Assembly (NCBI RefSeq): GCF_923079645.1
Contig: NZ_CAKLPY010000002.1
Location: 434,001-498,000, forward strand
Source of the DNA: Emticicia aquatica
GTDB taxonomy: Bacteria > Bacteroidota > Bacteroidia > Cytophagales > Spirosomataceae
DNA: 64,000 nucleotides
Direction of reading: 5' to 3'
Part shown: piece after piece, positions 1 through 8,707 of the stretch
Layout: every line of letters begins with the position of its first letter
How positions within the stretch are numbered: the stretch's first letter is position 1
Program-made: the position numbers and the translations under genes
Notes under the pieces: generated by a model
Database searches by the model: none
Seen by the model: the letters and a program-made list of their open reading frames with translations, nothing else
Told to the model about the DNA's origin: nothing

Positions 1-897
1 GTAAGGCCCTTTCGAGCATCCTAATGCTGGATACGCCGCTAAAGCTGCCATCGCATGGCCAGGCATTTCGATTTCGGGAATTACGTTGATATATTTTTTT
101 TGAGCATATTTTACCACTTCAGCTATTTCTTCTTGAGTATAAAAACCTCCATACGGTTTTCCGTCAAATCTTTGGTCAGAATAATGCCCTTCCATAGATT
201 CCTTTCTTTTTGAGCCAATTTCGGTCAATTTTGGGTATTTTTTTATCTCAATTCTCCATCCTTGGTCGTCGGTTAAGTGCCAATGAAACGTATTCATTTT
301 GTGTATTGCCAATAAATCAATGTATTTTTTCACAAATGAAATAGGAAAAAAGTGGCGACTAACATCAAGCATCAAACCCCGATAACCAAATTGTGGTTGG
401 TCAAAAATGGTACAATTGGGAATCGTCCATTTTACATCATTTATGGACGAACTACTGTAAATTTGCGTTGGTAGCAATTGTAAAAGACTTTGTAAAGCAT
501 AAAAATCTCCTTTAGCGGTAGCTGCTGAAATGATTACGCTGTTACTTTCTACTTTCAAAATATAATCTTCCTCACCCAGCGGTTTATCTGCATTCTTTGA
601 ATTTAACGGCGTAAAAACGATGTTTTTTTGCTGAGAAACAGCCAAAGTTGGTGATTCAAACTCTTCAATATTTAATCTCATTCCAGCAACAATCAAAAAT
701 CGCTCGGCAAGCATTTCTGCTAATGGACGAATTCCTTCAGTATTTTTAGGAATTAAAATTTTTGTTTGTGGATTAACCGTAAAAAAACCATTTGCCATAG
801 TAAGCTGCGTAGGTTTTGGAATAATCGCGTATTTGTTTTGTGCAAAACCACAAAATGTTAAAGCAGTAAGACACAATACACTAATAAATTTCTTCAT
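1..897 (-). CDS. beta-N-acetylhexosaminidase, GH20 (5' part, cut by window edge)
   Basis: The frame is open from an ATG at 895-897 to base 1 without a stop, giving the first 299 residues. It begins with a signal peptide (MKKFISVLCLTALTFCGFAQ). A GH20b-like N-terminal domain (about 25-160) is followed by the start of the TIM barrel, with the strongly conserved stretches GYRGLMLDVSRHF, HWHLTDDQGWRIE, and EIEMPGHA near the edge. These are hallmarks of exo-acting hexosaminidases that remove terminal GlcNAc/GalNAc from chitin or glycans. The catalytic Asp-Glu pair of the family lies further downstream, outside the window, so activity cannot be judged here. Periplasmic or surface location is inferred from the signal peptide. 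It is divergent from the helicase gene at 1189. Confidence 0.93.
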   Translation of the reverse strand, partial: MKKFISVLCLTALTFCGFAQNKYAIIPKPTQLTMANGFFTVNPQTKILIPKNTEGIRPLAEMLAERFLIVAGMRLNIEEFESPTLAVSQQKNIVFTPLNSKNADKPLGEEDYILKVESNSVIISAATAKGDFYALQSLLQLLPTQIYSSSSINDVKWTIPNCTIFDQPQFGYRGLMLDVSRHFFPISFVKKYIDLLAIHKMNTFHWHLTDDQGWRIEIKKYPKLTEIGSKRKESMEGHYSDQRFDGKPYGGFYTQEEIAEVVKYAQKKYINVIPEIEMPGHAMAALAAYPALGCSKGPY

Positions 898-1160
898 AAT
901 AGTTTATTAAATTTTAAGAAAACGAAGTACGTTTTTTCAAAGAAGAATTACAAATTTTAATTTATTTCTTTATTCACTAACGATTTTATAAGAAATTTTA
1001 TTTTGAAAATTATTTATTTAGAAAATCTCGTTTTCGAGCATGTCAATAAATGAAACATCAAAGTTTAGAGAAGTTTTAAATAGGTCTAAAAATAATCAAA
1101 TAATAATAATTTTCTTCCAACATAATTATTTAGTGTCAATGAATACAGTTACTTATTCTT

Positions 1161-1168
1161 TATCTTTG
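1161..1168 (+). promoter_or_regulatory. Bacteroidota -7 box upstream of the helicase gene
   Basis: TATCTTTG matches the TAnnTTTG -7 consensus of the Bacteroidota housekeeping sigma factor. It lies 20 bases before the ATG at 1189, so the leader would be very short. No good TTG -33 element is visible at the usual spacing. Confidence 0.5.
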
Positions 1169-1188
1169 CAGTCCAAAAAATGAAATGA

Positions 1189-3489
1189 ATGGCAAAAGAT
1201 AATTATTTAGAGAAACTCAATGCTCCTCAACGTGATGCCGTGACTCATCCCGAAGGGCCATTGATGATTATTGCGGGAGCTGGTTCGGGTAAAACCCGTG
1301 TACTTACTTATCGAATTGCATGGTTGATTGAACAAGGCGTTGACCCTTTTAATATTTTGTCATTGACTTTTACAAATAAAGCAGCAGGCGAAATGCGTCA
1401 GCGTGTCGAGGCCGTAATTGGCAGCGATGCGAAGAATTTATGGATGGGTACGTTTCACTCTGTTTTTGCAAAAATATTGCGTTTTGAAGGAAAAAGACTT
1501 GGATATACCTCAGACTTCACGATTTATGACACCGATGATTCTAAATCGTTGATGCGGTCGATTATCAAAGAATTAGCTTTGGATGATAAAACTTACAAAG
1601 TAAATTATATTCTCAATCGCATTTCTAGTGCCAAAAATGCCTTGGTTTCGTGGGAGTCTTACGCCAATAATCCCATTTATATGGAAGATGATAAAGCTGC
1701 CCGAATGCCCGAAATCGGTCGTCTTTATAAAATGTATGTGCTGCGATGTTTTCAAGCCAATGCCATGGATTTTGATGATTTGTTGTACAACACTAACGTT
1801 CTTTTCCGTGACCATCTGGATGTTTTGAATAAATATCAACACAAATTTAAGCACGTAATGGTTGATGAGTTTCAAGATACCAACGTTTCTCAATACCTTA
1901 TTACTCGCAAACTTTCATCAGTTCATCAGAATATCTGCATTGTGGGCGATGATGCCCAAAGTATTTATGCTTTCCGTGGGGCAAATATTCAAAACATTCT
2001 CAATTTCAAGGCGGATTATCCTGATTTGAAAGTAGTGAAACTCGAACAAAATTATCGTTCAACTCAAAATATTGTCAATGCCGCCAATTCGGTTATTGCT
2101 CGAAATAAAGAGCAATTAGAAAAAAATGTTTTTTCAGAAAATGAAGAAGGTAGCAAAATTGAGGTCATAAAAGCAGCTTCGGACAATGAAGAAGGGCGAT
2201 TGATTGCAACAAATATTTTTGAAGAAAAAAATAACAATAGCCTTAAAAACACTGATTTTGCAATTCTTTACCGTACAAATGCTCAATCGAGGGCTTTTGA
2301 GGAAGCTTTGAGAAAACTCAATATCAAATACCGAATTGTTGGTGGTTTGTCTTTTTACCAAAGAAAAGAGATTAAAGATTTATTGGCTTATCTGCGTTTT
2401 ACGATTAATCAAAGTGATACTGAAGCCTTTAAACGAATCATTAATTTACCAAAAAGAGGGATTGGCGATACAACTGTTGCTAAAATAGTGGTAACTGCAG
2501 CCGAAAATAATAAATCAATTTGGGAAGTTGTCAGCAATATTAACCAATACGTGGCTGGACGAGCAGCTCAAACCATTGATGATTTTGCAACGCTCATTAA
2601 AAGTTATGGTTTGCTGATTGAAGAAGGAAAAGATGCTCACACGGTAGCTTCGTACATTGCCAAAACTTCAGGACTTTTGAAAGAATTGTACGATGATAAA
2701 ACCGTAGAAGGTTTGGCTCGTTACGAAAATATTCAAGAATTACTCAACTCTATCAAGCAATTTGTTGACAATCCTGAAAATGAGGAAATAACCTTAAGTG
2801 CGTTTTTGCAGACGGTTACGCTCATGACAACCGCCGACCAAGAAGATGAAGATGGCGACCATGACCGAGTAACATTGATGACGATTCACGGAGCAAAAGG
2901 TTTGGAATTCAAATATGTTTATATTGTTGGATTAGAAGAAAACTTGTTTCCTTCGCAAATGATGCTCTCAAAAAGAAGTGATTTGGAAGAAGAAAGGCGT
3001 TTATTTTATGTAGCGATTACTCGTGCTGAAAAAAAACTAACTTTAAGCTATGCCGAAAGCCGTTATAATTATGGCCGATTGAATTATTGTGAACCTAGTC
3101 GTTTTTTGGAAGAAATTGACCCAAAATACCTACAAATTTCAAGAAGTAGAATGATTTCTTTCGGAAATAATGAAGCTAGAAATGACCGAGCAGCTACGAG
3201 TTCGCCAGTTCCGTCAGGTTTTACGAAGAAAGAAACTCTAATTTCAAATTTAAGACCTGTACAGAAAGCAACACCAGTAAATCATACACCCACAGGCGAT
3301 TTTGTGGCGAGCGATACAACAAATCTAAAACAAGGAGATAAAGTAGAGCATCCAAAATTTGGTTACGGAACGGTCACAAAAATGGACATTAACGGCAATG
3401 ACCGAAAAGCTACTATCAAATTTGAAGCTCAAGGTCAAGGCGAAAAAACGCTGTTATTGAGTTTTGCCAAATTACGGATTGTTGAATAA
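1189..3489 (+). CDS. pcrA: UvrD/PcrA-type superfamily 1 DNA helicase
   Basis: 766 residues, a normal length for UvrD/PcrA. Motif I (Walker A) GAGSGKT is at 30-36. Other motifs in order are GTFHS, VDEFQDTN (motif II), GDDAQSIYAFRGA (III), QNYRS (IV), MTIHGAKGLEF (V) and VAITRA (VI). The C-terminal ~50 residues (GDKVEHPKFGYGTV) are the Tudor-like PcrA tail that contacts RNA polymerase in other bacteria. It is a 3'-5' ATP-dependent helicase of nucleotide excision repair and replication-fork maintenance, cytoplasmic. Two upstream ATGs (1180, 1185) run into stops at once, which fixes the start at 1189. It is monocistronic, ending at a bidirectional terminator. UvrD and PcrA cannot be separated by sequence reading alone. 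Confidence 0.95.
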   Translation: MAKDNYLEKLNAPQRDAVTHPEGPLMIIAGAGSGKTRVLTYRIAWLIEQGVDPFNILSLTFTNKAAGEMRQRVEAVIGSDAKNLWMGTFHSVFAKILRFEGKRLGYTSDFTIYDTDDSKSLMRSIIKELALDDKTYKVNYILNRISSAKNALVSWESYANNPIYMEDDKAARMPEIGRLYKMYVLRCFQANAMDFDDLLYNTNVLFRDHLDVLNKYQHKFKHVMVDEFQDTNVSQYLITRKLSSVHQNICIVGDDAQSIYAFRGANIQNILNFKADYPDLKVVKLEQNYRSTQNIVNAANSVIARNKEQLEKNVFSENEEGSKIEVIKAASDNEEGRLIATNIFEEKNNNSLKNTDFAILYRTNAQSRAFEEALRKLNIKYRIVGGLSFYQRKEIKDLLAYLRFTINQSDTEAFKRIINLPKRGIGDTTVAKIVVTAAENNKSIWEVVSNINQYVAGRAAQTIDDFATLIKSYGLLIEEGKDAHTVASYIAKTSGLLKELYDDKTVEGLARYENIQELLNSIKQFVDNPENEEITLSAFLQTVTLMTTADQEDEDGDHDRVTLMTIHGAKGLEFKYVYIVGLEENLFPSQMMLSKRSDLEEERRLFYVAITRAEKKLTLSYAESRYNYGRLNYCEPSRFLEEIDPKYLQISRSRMISFGNNEARNDRAATSSPVPSGFTKKETLISNLRPVQKATPVNHTPTGDFVASDTTNLKQGDKVEHPKFGYGTVTKMDINGNDRKATIKFEAQGQGEKTLLLSFAKLRIVE

Positions 3490-3509
3490 GCTTTTTTGTA
3501 TTGACATTA

Positions 3510-3541
3510 AAAAAGAGACTCATTAAAATGTGTCTCTTTTT
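3510..3541. terminator. bidirectional rho-independent terminator
   Basis: Inverted repeat AAAAAGAGAC (3510-3519) and GTCTCTTTTT (3532-3541) around a 12-base loop, with A-rich and T-rich flanks. It serves the helicase gene on the plus strand and the ccm-DCC operon on the minus strand. Confidence 0.8.
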
Positions 3542-3543
3542 AT

Positions 3544-3930
3544 TTATAAAAACCTCGCTTTCAATTCAGGTGTTGGCATTCGACAGGAATCGGTTCTACC
3601 AAAAATTCGATAACGATTTTTAGCCACTAAATCATAAATAGGATTTCGTAGAAATGAAGGAATAATTTTGAAAACATAAAATATTTTCCAAAAACCATCC
3701 ATATTTCTAGCAATTTCGAGGGCAGCATCTGACTTTTGATATACAATATTGTCTTTCACCAAAATAATACTATCAAAATCGGTTTTGTTTAAGCCATATT
3801 TATTCAAAACTTCTTGCCCAATTTCTGATTGTAATGCTGCAAATTTGAACACACCTTTTTTGTCTCTGTCAATAATAAAATTAATAGATGCATTACAAAA
3901 GTTACAAACACCGTCGAATAAAATGGTCAT
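3544..3930 (-). CDS. DCC-family thiol-disulfide oxidoreductase-like protein (DUF393)
   Basis: 128 residues. The N-terminus carries the family signature DGVCNFCN (C9 and C12, a CxxC-like thioredoxin-type site), then RDKKGVFKFAALQS, typical of the YuxK/DUF393 DCC family. The C-terminal part contains YDLVAKNRYRIFGR, also family-typical. Its predicted role is thiol-disulfide exchange, but no substrate is known. It starts one base after the ccmE stop codon, so it is the last gene of the ccm operon; a redox role alongside cytochrome c maturation, where cysteines must be kept reduced, is a reasonable inference. Confidence 0.85.
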   Translation of the reverse strand: MTILFDGVCNFCNASINFIIDRDKKGVFKFAALQSEIGQEVLNKYGLNKTDFDSIILVKDNIVYQKSDAALEIARNMDGFWKIFYVFKIIPSFLRNPIYDLVAKNRYRIFGRTDSCRMPTPELKARFL

Positions 3931-3931
3931 A

Positions 3932-4378
3932 TTATTTCATCGAAACCTCTTTCTTTGGCTCTTCGGTTTCGAGTTTATTATTGTTATATTTTGAAGGACA
4001 TTTCAACAAAATCTGCTCTGCTTGAAAGCACTTGTTTTTCAAATCCATTTTTCCAACTACCACTACTTTTTCAGATTTATCTAAATCGGCTGGTTTTGGC
4101 TGATTATAAACAACTTTCGATTCATAATTCAATGAATCAATCATAACAAATTCAAAGTGATTAGGGTCAACAGATGGCTCATAAACCATTCCAACGAAAC
4201 TTCCCGAAGCATCTTTTTTCAAAGAACCAACCACGTGCATTGATTTACTACTTCCTTCTTTTGCCACTTGTTCGGCTTCGTTGAAGCCAACATACGTACT
4301 CGCATCACCAACTGTCGAAATAATAATTGCCACCGCAACTGCTATAACTCCAAGAGCAATAATATGTGATTTTTTCAT
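3932..4378 (-). CDS. ccmE: cytochrome c maturation protein CcmE, CXXXY type
   Basis: 148 residues. There is an N-terminal membrane anchor (about 5-22) and a periplasmic OB-fold domain with the family features TYVGFNEA, HVVGSLKK and KVVVVGKMD. CcmE holds heme covalently and hands it to apocytochrome c. In the E. coli protein the heme-binding residue is the His of HxxxY. Here the corresponding site reads C127-P-S-K-Y131, i.e. the CXXXY variant known from archaea and some other bacteria, so heme is presumably bound through Cys. A charged tail rich in Glu and Lys follows. It lies 22 bases after the ccmD-like gene and one base before the DCC gene. Confidence 0.9.
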   Translation of the reverse strand: MKKSHIIALGVIAVAVAIIISTVGDASTYVGFNEAEQVAKEGSSKSMHVVGSLKKDASGSFVGMVYEPSVDPNHFEFVMIDSLNYESKVVYNQPKPADLDKSEKVVVVGKMDLKNKCFQAEQILLKCPSKYNNNKLETEEPKKEVSMK

Positions 4379-4400
4379 ATTTTGATTATTTTAGATAAAA

Positions 4401-4601
4401 TTAACGTCCTTTTTCTATCTTACTTATCTTTCTATCTAACAAAACTAAATAGGTAATAATTCCTACAAAAACAATAGTTATAACACCTATAACTACCCAA
4501 ATTTTGCCATCTTCACGCATTTTATCTGCCATTGCAACTTCTTGAGCAAACAAATTAAATGAAGAAAAAAGTAATACTAAAAACGAGATGATTTTTTTCA
4601 T
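4401..4601 (-). CDS. CcmD-like small membrane protein
   Basis: 66 residues. A possible signal peptide ending at FAQ (about 20) precedes a short linker, one strong transmembrane helix (about 34-54, WVVIGVITIVFVGIITYLVLL) and a basic tail DRKISKIEKGR. The single helix followed by a short basic cytoplasmic segment, and the position between ccmC and ccmE, match CcmD. In other bacteria CcmD links CcmC to holo-CcmE and helps release it. Sequence conservation in this family is weak, so the call rests mainly on topology and gene order. Confidence 0.75.
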   Translation of the reverse strand: MKKIISFLVLLFSSFNLFAQEVAMADKMREDGKIWVVIGVITIVFVGIITYLVLLDRKISKIEKGR

Positions 4602-4649
4602 TTTTGATAACGATTAAACAGATTTTGATCTGAATGATTTTGTAATGAT

Positions 4650-5312
4650 TTATATTTCTGATTGTAATCGCTCAATGATTCTCAAGCGAATTCTTAAACT
4701 TGAAATCCAAACGCCGAGCAGAGTCCAGCCAATTACTGCGGGATAAAAAACCATTCTCATGCCATTATCCATATCATATTTTCCGAAAGCTGGATTTCCA
4801 CCATTTCCTGGATGAAGAGAATCGGTTAGTCTTGGTAAAATCCAAACCAATGGAATAAAGGTTGCAAAAGCAAAGATATTGTAAATAGCTGATAATCTGG
4901 CTTTTCGTTGTTCATCCTCAAATGAACTTCTCAAAATAAAGTAAGATAAATATATTAAAAGTCCAACTTCAACCGCAATAATTTTTGGGTCTTTTGGTAG
5001 CCAATCGCCCCAAGTGAATTGCCCCCAAAGTGAGCCAGTCATAAAACCTAAAATACCAAAAAAGATAGCGACATTGGCAAATTCAACCGAATATTCATCG
5101 TCTTCGATGCGGCCATTACGTAAATATTTAATTCCAAACCACATCGAAGCTGTCATTAATGTCATCATTCCAAACCATAATGGTACATGAAAATAAACAT
5201 TACGAATGGTTTCATTTAATATTGGTTGGTGCGGCACGGCACCTGCTAATCCTCGAATAATTGTGTAAAGTAAAAGCACTACACAAAGAACTTTCCACCA
5301 AGTTTTTTTCAT
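4650..5312 (-). CDS. ccmC: heme export/delivery protein CcmC (CcsA family)
   Basis: 220 residues with six predicted membrane segments. The tryptophan-rich heme-handling stretch reads GSLWGQFTWGDWLPKDPK (about 115-132), with nearby conserved His residues (VPHQPI, YFHVPLW, SLHPGNGG). CcmC presents heme to CcmE at the outer face of the inner membrane. It lies between ccmB and the ccmD-like gene, with 48- and 53-base gaps. The start ATG is at 5310-5312 and the length is normal for the family. Confidence 0.92.
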   Translation of the reverse strand: MKKTWWKVLCVVLLLYTIIRGLAGAVPHQPILNETIRNVYFHVPLWFGMMTLMTASMWFGIKYLRNGRIEDDEYSVEFANVAIFFGILGFMTGSLWGQFTWGDWLPKDPKIIAVEVGLLIYLSYFILRSSFEDEQRKARLSAIYNIFAFATFIPLVWILPRLTDSLHPGNGGNPAFGKYDMDNGMRMVFYPAVIGWTLLGVWISSLRIRLRIIERLQSEI

Positions 5313-5365
5313 ATTTTATTCAGTAATTTTATCCTATTTTAAGTCCGATAATAGTAAATATTTTG

Positions 5366-6028
5366 TTAGCTTCTCCACAAAAAAGGAAATAACAAATAAC
5401 TTAATGCTATAACGATTCCGTCGATACCGAGTAAAGTTAATATCTCGTCAAAACTTGTACTCCATTCTAAGCCATCCATCGCATTTTTTGAAAGCCTAAT
5501 AAGCATTAAAAGCATTGGCAAAATGATTGGAAAGCTCAAAACTGCCATTAAAGTTGAAGTATTTTCGGCTTTTGACGCTATTCCTGCAACCATTGTAAGG
5601 GTAGCCGAAAACCCGACTGCACCTAAAACTATTCCAGTCAAATACATGGCTATATTATTTACTGGATTTCCCATAAACAAGGCATAAATCACAAAACCAA
5701 CCAGCGAAAGTGCCAATAATAATACAATATTATAAATGATTTTTGACAAAATTACCCCTTGCGGACTCGCCAAAGTATAATAATAGAGTTGTCGGCCTGC
5801 ACGTTCTTGAGTAAAACTTTTAGTAATTGAATTAACTGCAGTAAATAGCAAAATTATCCAAAATAAAGTATTCCAAGTAATTGGTTCGATGTCATTTACT
5901 TTAAGCTTAAAACTCATATAGCACACAAAAACGGTACTAATGATATAAAGCAACATTCCGTTGAGAGCGTAGCGTTGTCGCCATTCGAGTCTAATTTCTT
6001 TTCCGATGAGTGCTTTGAGTTCTTGCAT
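5366..6028 (-). CDS. ccmB: heme exporter protein CcmB
   Basis: 220 residues and six hydrophobic segments. The N-terminus MQELKALIGKEIRLEWRQRYALNG and the segment FTQERAGRQLYYYTLASP are typical of CcmB, the membrane subunit that pairs with the CcmA ATPase to release holo-CcmE from CcmC. It is the first gene of a minus-strand operon ccmB-ccmC-ccmD-like-ccmE-DCC. No ccmA, ccmF or ccmH lies in the window, so the remaining parts of system I must be elsewhere if the pathway is complete. Confidence 0.92.
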   Translation of the reverse strand: MQELKALIGKEIRLEWRQRYALNGMLLYIISTVFVCYMSFKLKVNDIEPITWNTLFWIILLFTAVNSITKSFTQERAGRQLYYYTLASPQGVILSKIIYNIVLLLALSLVGFVIYALFMGNPVNNIAMYLTGIVLGAVGFSATLTMVAGIASKAENTSTLMAVLSFPIILPMLLMLIRLSKNAMDGLEWSTSFDEILTLLGIDGIVIALSYLLFPFLWRS

Positions 6029-6067
6029 AACATTAATTTAGGCAACTTAGAAAGCTCCCTTTTGTCG

Positions 6068-6075
6068 CAAAGATA
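6068..6075 (-). promoter_or_regulatory. -7 box of the ccm operon
   Basis: The minus strand reads TATCTTTG, a full match to TAnnTTTG, 40 bases upstream of the ccmB ATG. No clear -33 TTG is seen. Confidence 0.5.
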
Positions 6076-6210
6076 CTACTCAAACAAATACTATTTTTAT
6101 GATATTGATTCTTTTTAAGTATTTATTTTGAAACTAATTTTATGAATTTCACAATTATATCTGATGAAAATCATTTTTATTTTAGAACCAAAAAAAGTAA
6201 TTTTACGTTT

Positions 6211-6229
6211 ATTTGAAATCAGTCTAAAT
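6211..6229. promoter_or_regulatory. 19-bp imperfect palindrome before feoA, possible metalloregulator operator
   Basis: ATTTGAAATCAGTCTAAAT has 6 of 9 paired positions symmetric about 6220. It ends nine bases before the preferred feoA start. A 19-bp AT-rich dyad before ferrous iron genes is the size and place expected for a Fur- or DtxR-family box, but no exact consensus match can be claimed. Confidence 0.35.
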
Positions 6230-6238
6230 AAAATAATA

Positions 6239-6466
6239 GTGCAAACCGAAAAAACTGTTGCCGATTTAAAGATAGGAGAAAGAGGAATTATCAATAATTT
6301 CAAGGATGCGGCAATGTCATTAAAGCTACTCGAAATGGGTTGCTTGCCTGATACAGAAGTAATGCTAGATTTCATCGCTCCTTTAGGTTGTCCCGTTGGA
6401 ATTACGGTGGCTGGCTATCATCTTTCGCTCAGAAAAAGAGAAGCAGCTACAATTGTGTTGAAATAG
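6239..6466 (+). CDS. feoA: FeoA family ferrous iron transport protein
   Basis: Taking the in-frame GTG at 6239 gives 75 residues, the usual FeoA size, beginning just before the conserved TVADLKIGERG. The SH3-like core includes LLEMGCLPDTEV and GITVAGYHLSLRKREA. FeoA is a small cytosolic partner needed for FeoB-driven Fe(II) uptake. An ATG at 6164 in the same frame would add 25 residues (MKIIFILEPKKVILRLFEIS...) that look like translated upstream DNA and would overlap the palindrome at 6211, so I prefer the GTG. feoB follows 47 bases downstream. Confidence 0.85.
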   Translation: MQTEKTVADLKIGERGIINNFKDAAMSLKLLEMGCLPDTEVMLDFIAPLGCPVGITVAGYHLSLRKREAATIVLK

Positions 6467-6482
6467 TCAATCATTTGACTAT
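6463..6482 (+). other. short hairpin between feoA and feoB
   Basis: ATAGTCAA (6463-6470) and TTGACTAT (6475-6482) pair around a TCAT loop, overlapping the feoA stop codon. No T run follows, so it is not a classical terminator; it may affect feoA/feoB ratio or mRNA stability. Confidence 0.4.
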
Positions 6483-6513
6483 CAGCATTTTAGAAAAACA
6501 GAAAATATAAATT

Positions 6514-8622
6514 GTGAAAAATAAACAGGTAGTCGCTCTTCTAGGAAATCCGAACTCAGGAAAATCATCACTTTTTAATCAACTCACTGGGTTGCGTCAA
6601 AAAATTGGTAATTTCCCTGGCGTAACGGTAGATAAAAAAGTAGGATTTTGCCGCCTAAGTAGTAGCATGGATGTCGAAATTCTCGACTTACCAGGCACTT
6701 ACAGTATTTATCCTAACTCACTCGACGAACAAGTCGTTCTGGAAGTTCTTGCCAACCCAAAAAACCCTGATTATCCTGACTTAGCTGTTGTAGTAGCTGA
6801 TGCGTCTAATTTGAAACGTAATATGTTACTTTTCGAGCAAATTAGTGATTTGGGCGTACCTGCAATTTTAGCCTTAAATATGCTTGATGTGGCAGAAGAG
6901 TCGGGCATTTCGATAAATTCGGGCAAACTTTCAAAGATTTTAGGAATTCCAGTTGTTGAACTCAATGCCCGTGAAGGAATCGGAATTGAAGGATTGAAAC
7001 ATACTATTTTTAATCAACTTCAACACAAAAAAACACATATCAATCCTCCTGCTTTTGACAAAAAATCTGAAAATATTTTCGACGAAGTAAATGCTAAATT
7101 TGGTATTGGAAATAAATATTTAGCTCTTCAATATGCTGCTCAAGCTCAAAAATTAATGTTTCTGGGCGAAACTCAACAAAAAGATTTAGAAGATATTGTT
7201 AAAAAATATGACTTCAACGCTGATAAATTTCAATCGGCAGAAACTATCGAACGCTACCGAGATATTAGCTCAACGCTCAATGAAGTCATTATTGAAGAAG
7301 GCGTAAAAAAAGAAACAATTACCGAAAAAATCGACCATATTCTGCTCCATAAAGTTTGGGGTTATGTGATTTTTTTGAGCATATTATTCCTTATTTTTCA
7401 GTCTGTTTTTACAATCGCCGAAACTCCAATGGATTGGATTGACCAAGGAATTGCTTTTGTCAATGACTTTCTAAAATCACATTTACCTGATAACCAAATA
7501 GTTAGTTTACTTACTGATGGTTTAGTAGCAGGAATTGGCGGCGTACTTATTTTTATTCCACAAATTGCATTTTTGTTTGCGTTCATTTCAATCTTGGAAG
7601 AATCTGGCTACATGGCTCGTGTGGTGGTTTTGATGGATAAACTCATTCGACGCTTTGGTATGAGTGGAAAATCGGTTGTACCACTGATTTCGAGTATGGC
7701 TTGTGCAGTTCCTGCAATCATGTCGGCACGTACAATTGGTAGTTGGAAAGACCGACTTATCACAATCATGGTTACTCCTTTGATGAGCTGCTCGGCAAGA
7801 TTACCGATTTATACAATTTTGATTGCCCTTGTTGTGCCAAATAATAAGGTCTTAGGGTTTTTCAATATGCAAGGAGTTGCCTTGATGGGACTATATTTAT
7901 TAGGTTTCTTTTCTGCTTTATTAGCTGGTTGGATTATGAAGTTTATGCTCAAATCAAGCGAAAGAAGTTACTTCATTATGGAACTTCCAACTTACAAAAA
8001 ACCACGTTGGAAGCAAGTCGGATTTACTATTTTAGAAAAAGTAAAAACCTTTGTTTTTGAAGCTGGAAAAGTAATCATTGCCATTTCGATTATCCTTTGG
8101 GTTTTGGCATCTTATGGACCAAGTGATAAAATTGAAAAAGCAGAAAGTAAAGTTTTAAGTGAAAATCCTACGCTTGAACACGCAAAACTTGATTCAAAAT
8201 TAGCTTCTGTTAGGTTAGAAAACTCCTACGCTGGGCATTTCGGAAAGTTTATCGAGCCTGCTATCAAACCTTTGGGCTATGATTGGAAAATTGGCATAGC
8301 ACTCATCACTTCATTTGCCGCTCGAGAAGTCTTTGTTGGAACGGTTTCAACAATTTATAGCATCGGAGCAGATGCCGAAAATGAAACTACAATTAAAGAA
8401 CGCCTCCGAAATGAAGTAAATTCCGAAACAGGAAAACCAACATTTTCGGTAGCAACATCGTTTTCTTTGTTAATATTTTATGTTTTTGCTATGATGTGCA
8501 TGAGTACATTAGCGGTTGTTTATCGTGAAACCAAAGGTTGGAAATGGCCTATTATTCAGCTTATTTATATGTCTGTTTTGGCTTATATTTCAGCATTTCT
8601 AGTTTATCAATTTTTGAGTTAA
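6514..8622 (+). CDS. feoB: ferrous iron transporter FeoB
   Basis: 702 residues from a GTG start. The N-terminal G domain shows G1 GNPNSGKS (11-18), the G2 region PGVTVDKKVG, G3 DLPGTYSI and G4 NMLD. A GDI-like spacer follows, then the membrane part with the two Gate repeats, marked by GGVLIFIPQIAFLF and the conserved CAVPAIMSARTI, and later TSFAAREVFVG. It moves Fe(II) across the inner membrane with GTP hydrolysis in the G domain. Length is typical; no FeoC follows, as is usual in Bacteroidota. It is paired with feoA upstream and is probably cotranscribed with it. Confidence 0.96.
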   Translation: MKNKQVVALLGNPNSGKSSLFNQLTGLRQKIGNFPGVTVDKKVGFCRLSSSMDVEILDLPGTYSIYPNSLDEQVVLEVLANPKNPDYPDLAVVVADASNLKRNMLLFEQISDLGVPAILALNMLDVAEESGISINSGKLSKILGIPVVELNAREGIGIEGLKHTIFNQLQHKKTHINPPAFDKKSENIFDEVNAKFGIGNKYLALQYAAQAQKLMFLGETQQKDLEDIVKKYDFNADKFQSAETIERYRDISSTLNEVIIEEGVKKETITEKIDHILLHKVWGYVIFLSILFLIFQSVFTIAETPMDWIDQGIAFVNDFLKSHLPDNQIVSLLTDGLVAGIGGVLIFIPQIAFLFAFISILEESGYMARVVVLMDKLIRRFGMSGKSVVPLISSMACAVPAIMSARTIGSWKDRLITIMVTPLMSCSARLPIYTILIALVVPNNKVLGFFNMQGVALMGLYLLGFFSALLAGWIMKFMLKSSERSYFIMELPTYKKPRWKQVGFTILEKVKTFVFEAGKVIIAISIILWVLASYGPSDKIEKAESKVLSENPTLEHAKLDSKLASVRLENSYAGHFGKFIEPAIKPLGYDWKIGIALITSFAAREVFVGTVSTIYSIGADAENETTIKERLRNEVNSETGKPTFSVATSFSLLIFYVFAMMCMSTLAVVYRETKGWKWPIIQLIYMSVLAYISAFLVYQFLS

Positions 8623-8660
8623 AATATCTTTTTTAAAAATATAAAATACACTAAAATAGT

Positions 8661-8668
8661 TATTTTTG
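8661..8668 (+). promoter_or_regulatory. -7 box before the Ig-repeat protein gene
   Basis: TATTTTTG matches TAnnTTTG and lies 40 bases before the preferred GTG start at 8708. A second match, TACCTTTG at 8701-8708, overlaps the start codon; transcripts from it would lack the signal peptide, so the first box is favoured. Confidence 0.45.
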
Positions 8669-8707
8669 TCTATTAATTTACAGACAGCATATAACCATTT
8701 TACCTTT

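Noticed and set aside
6115-6375. 86-codon minus-strand frame
   Set aside because: Antisense to feoA, no conserved sequence.
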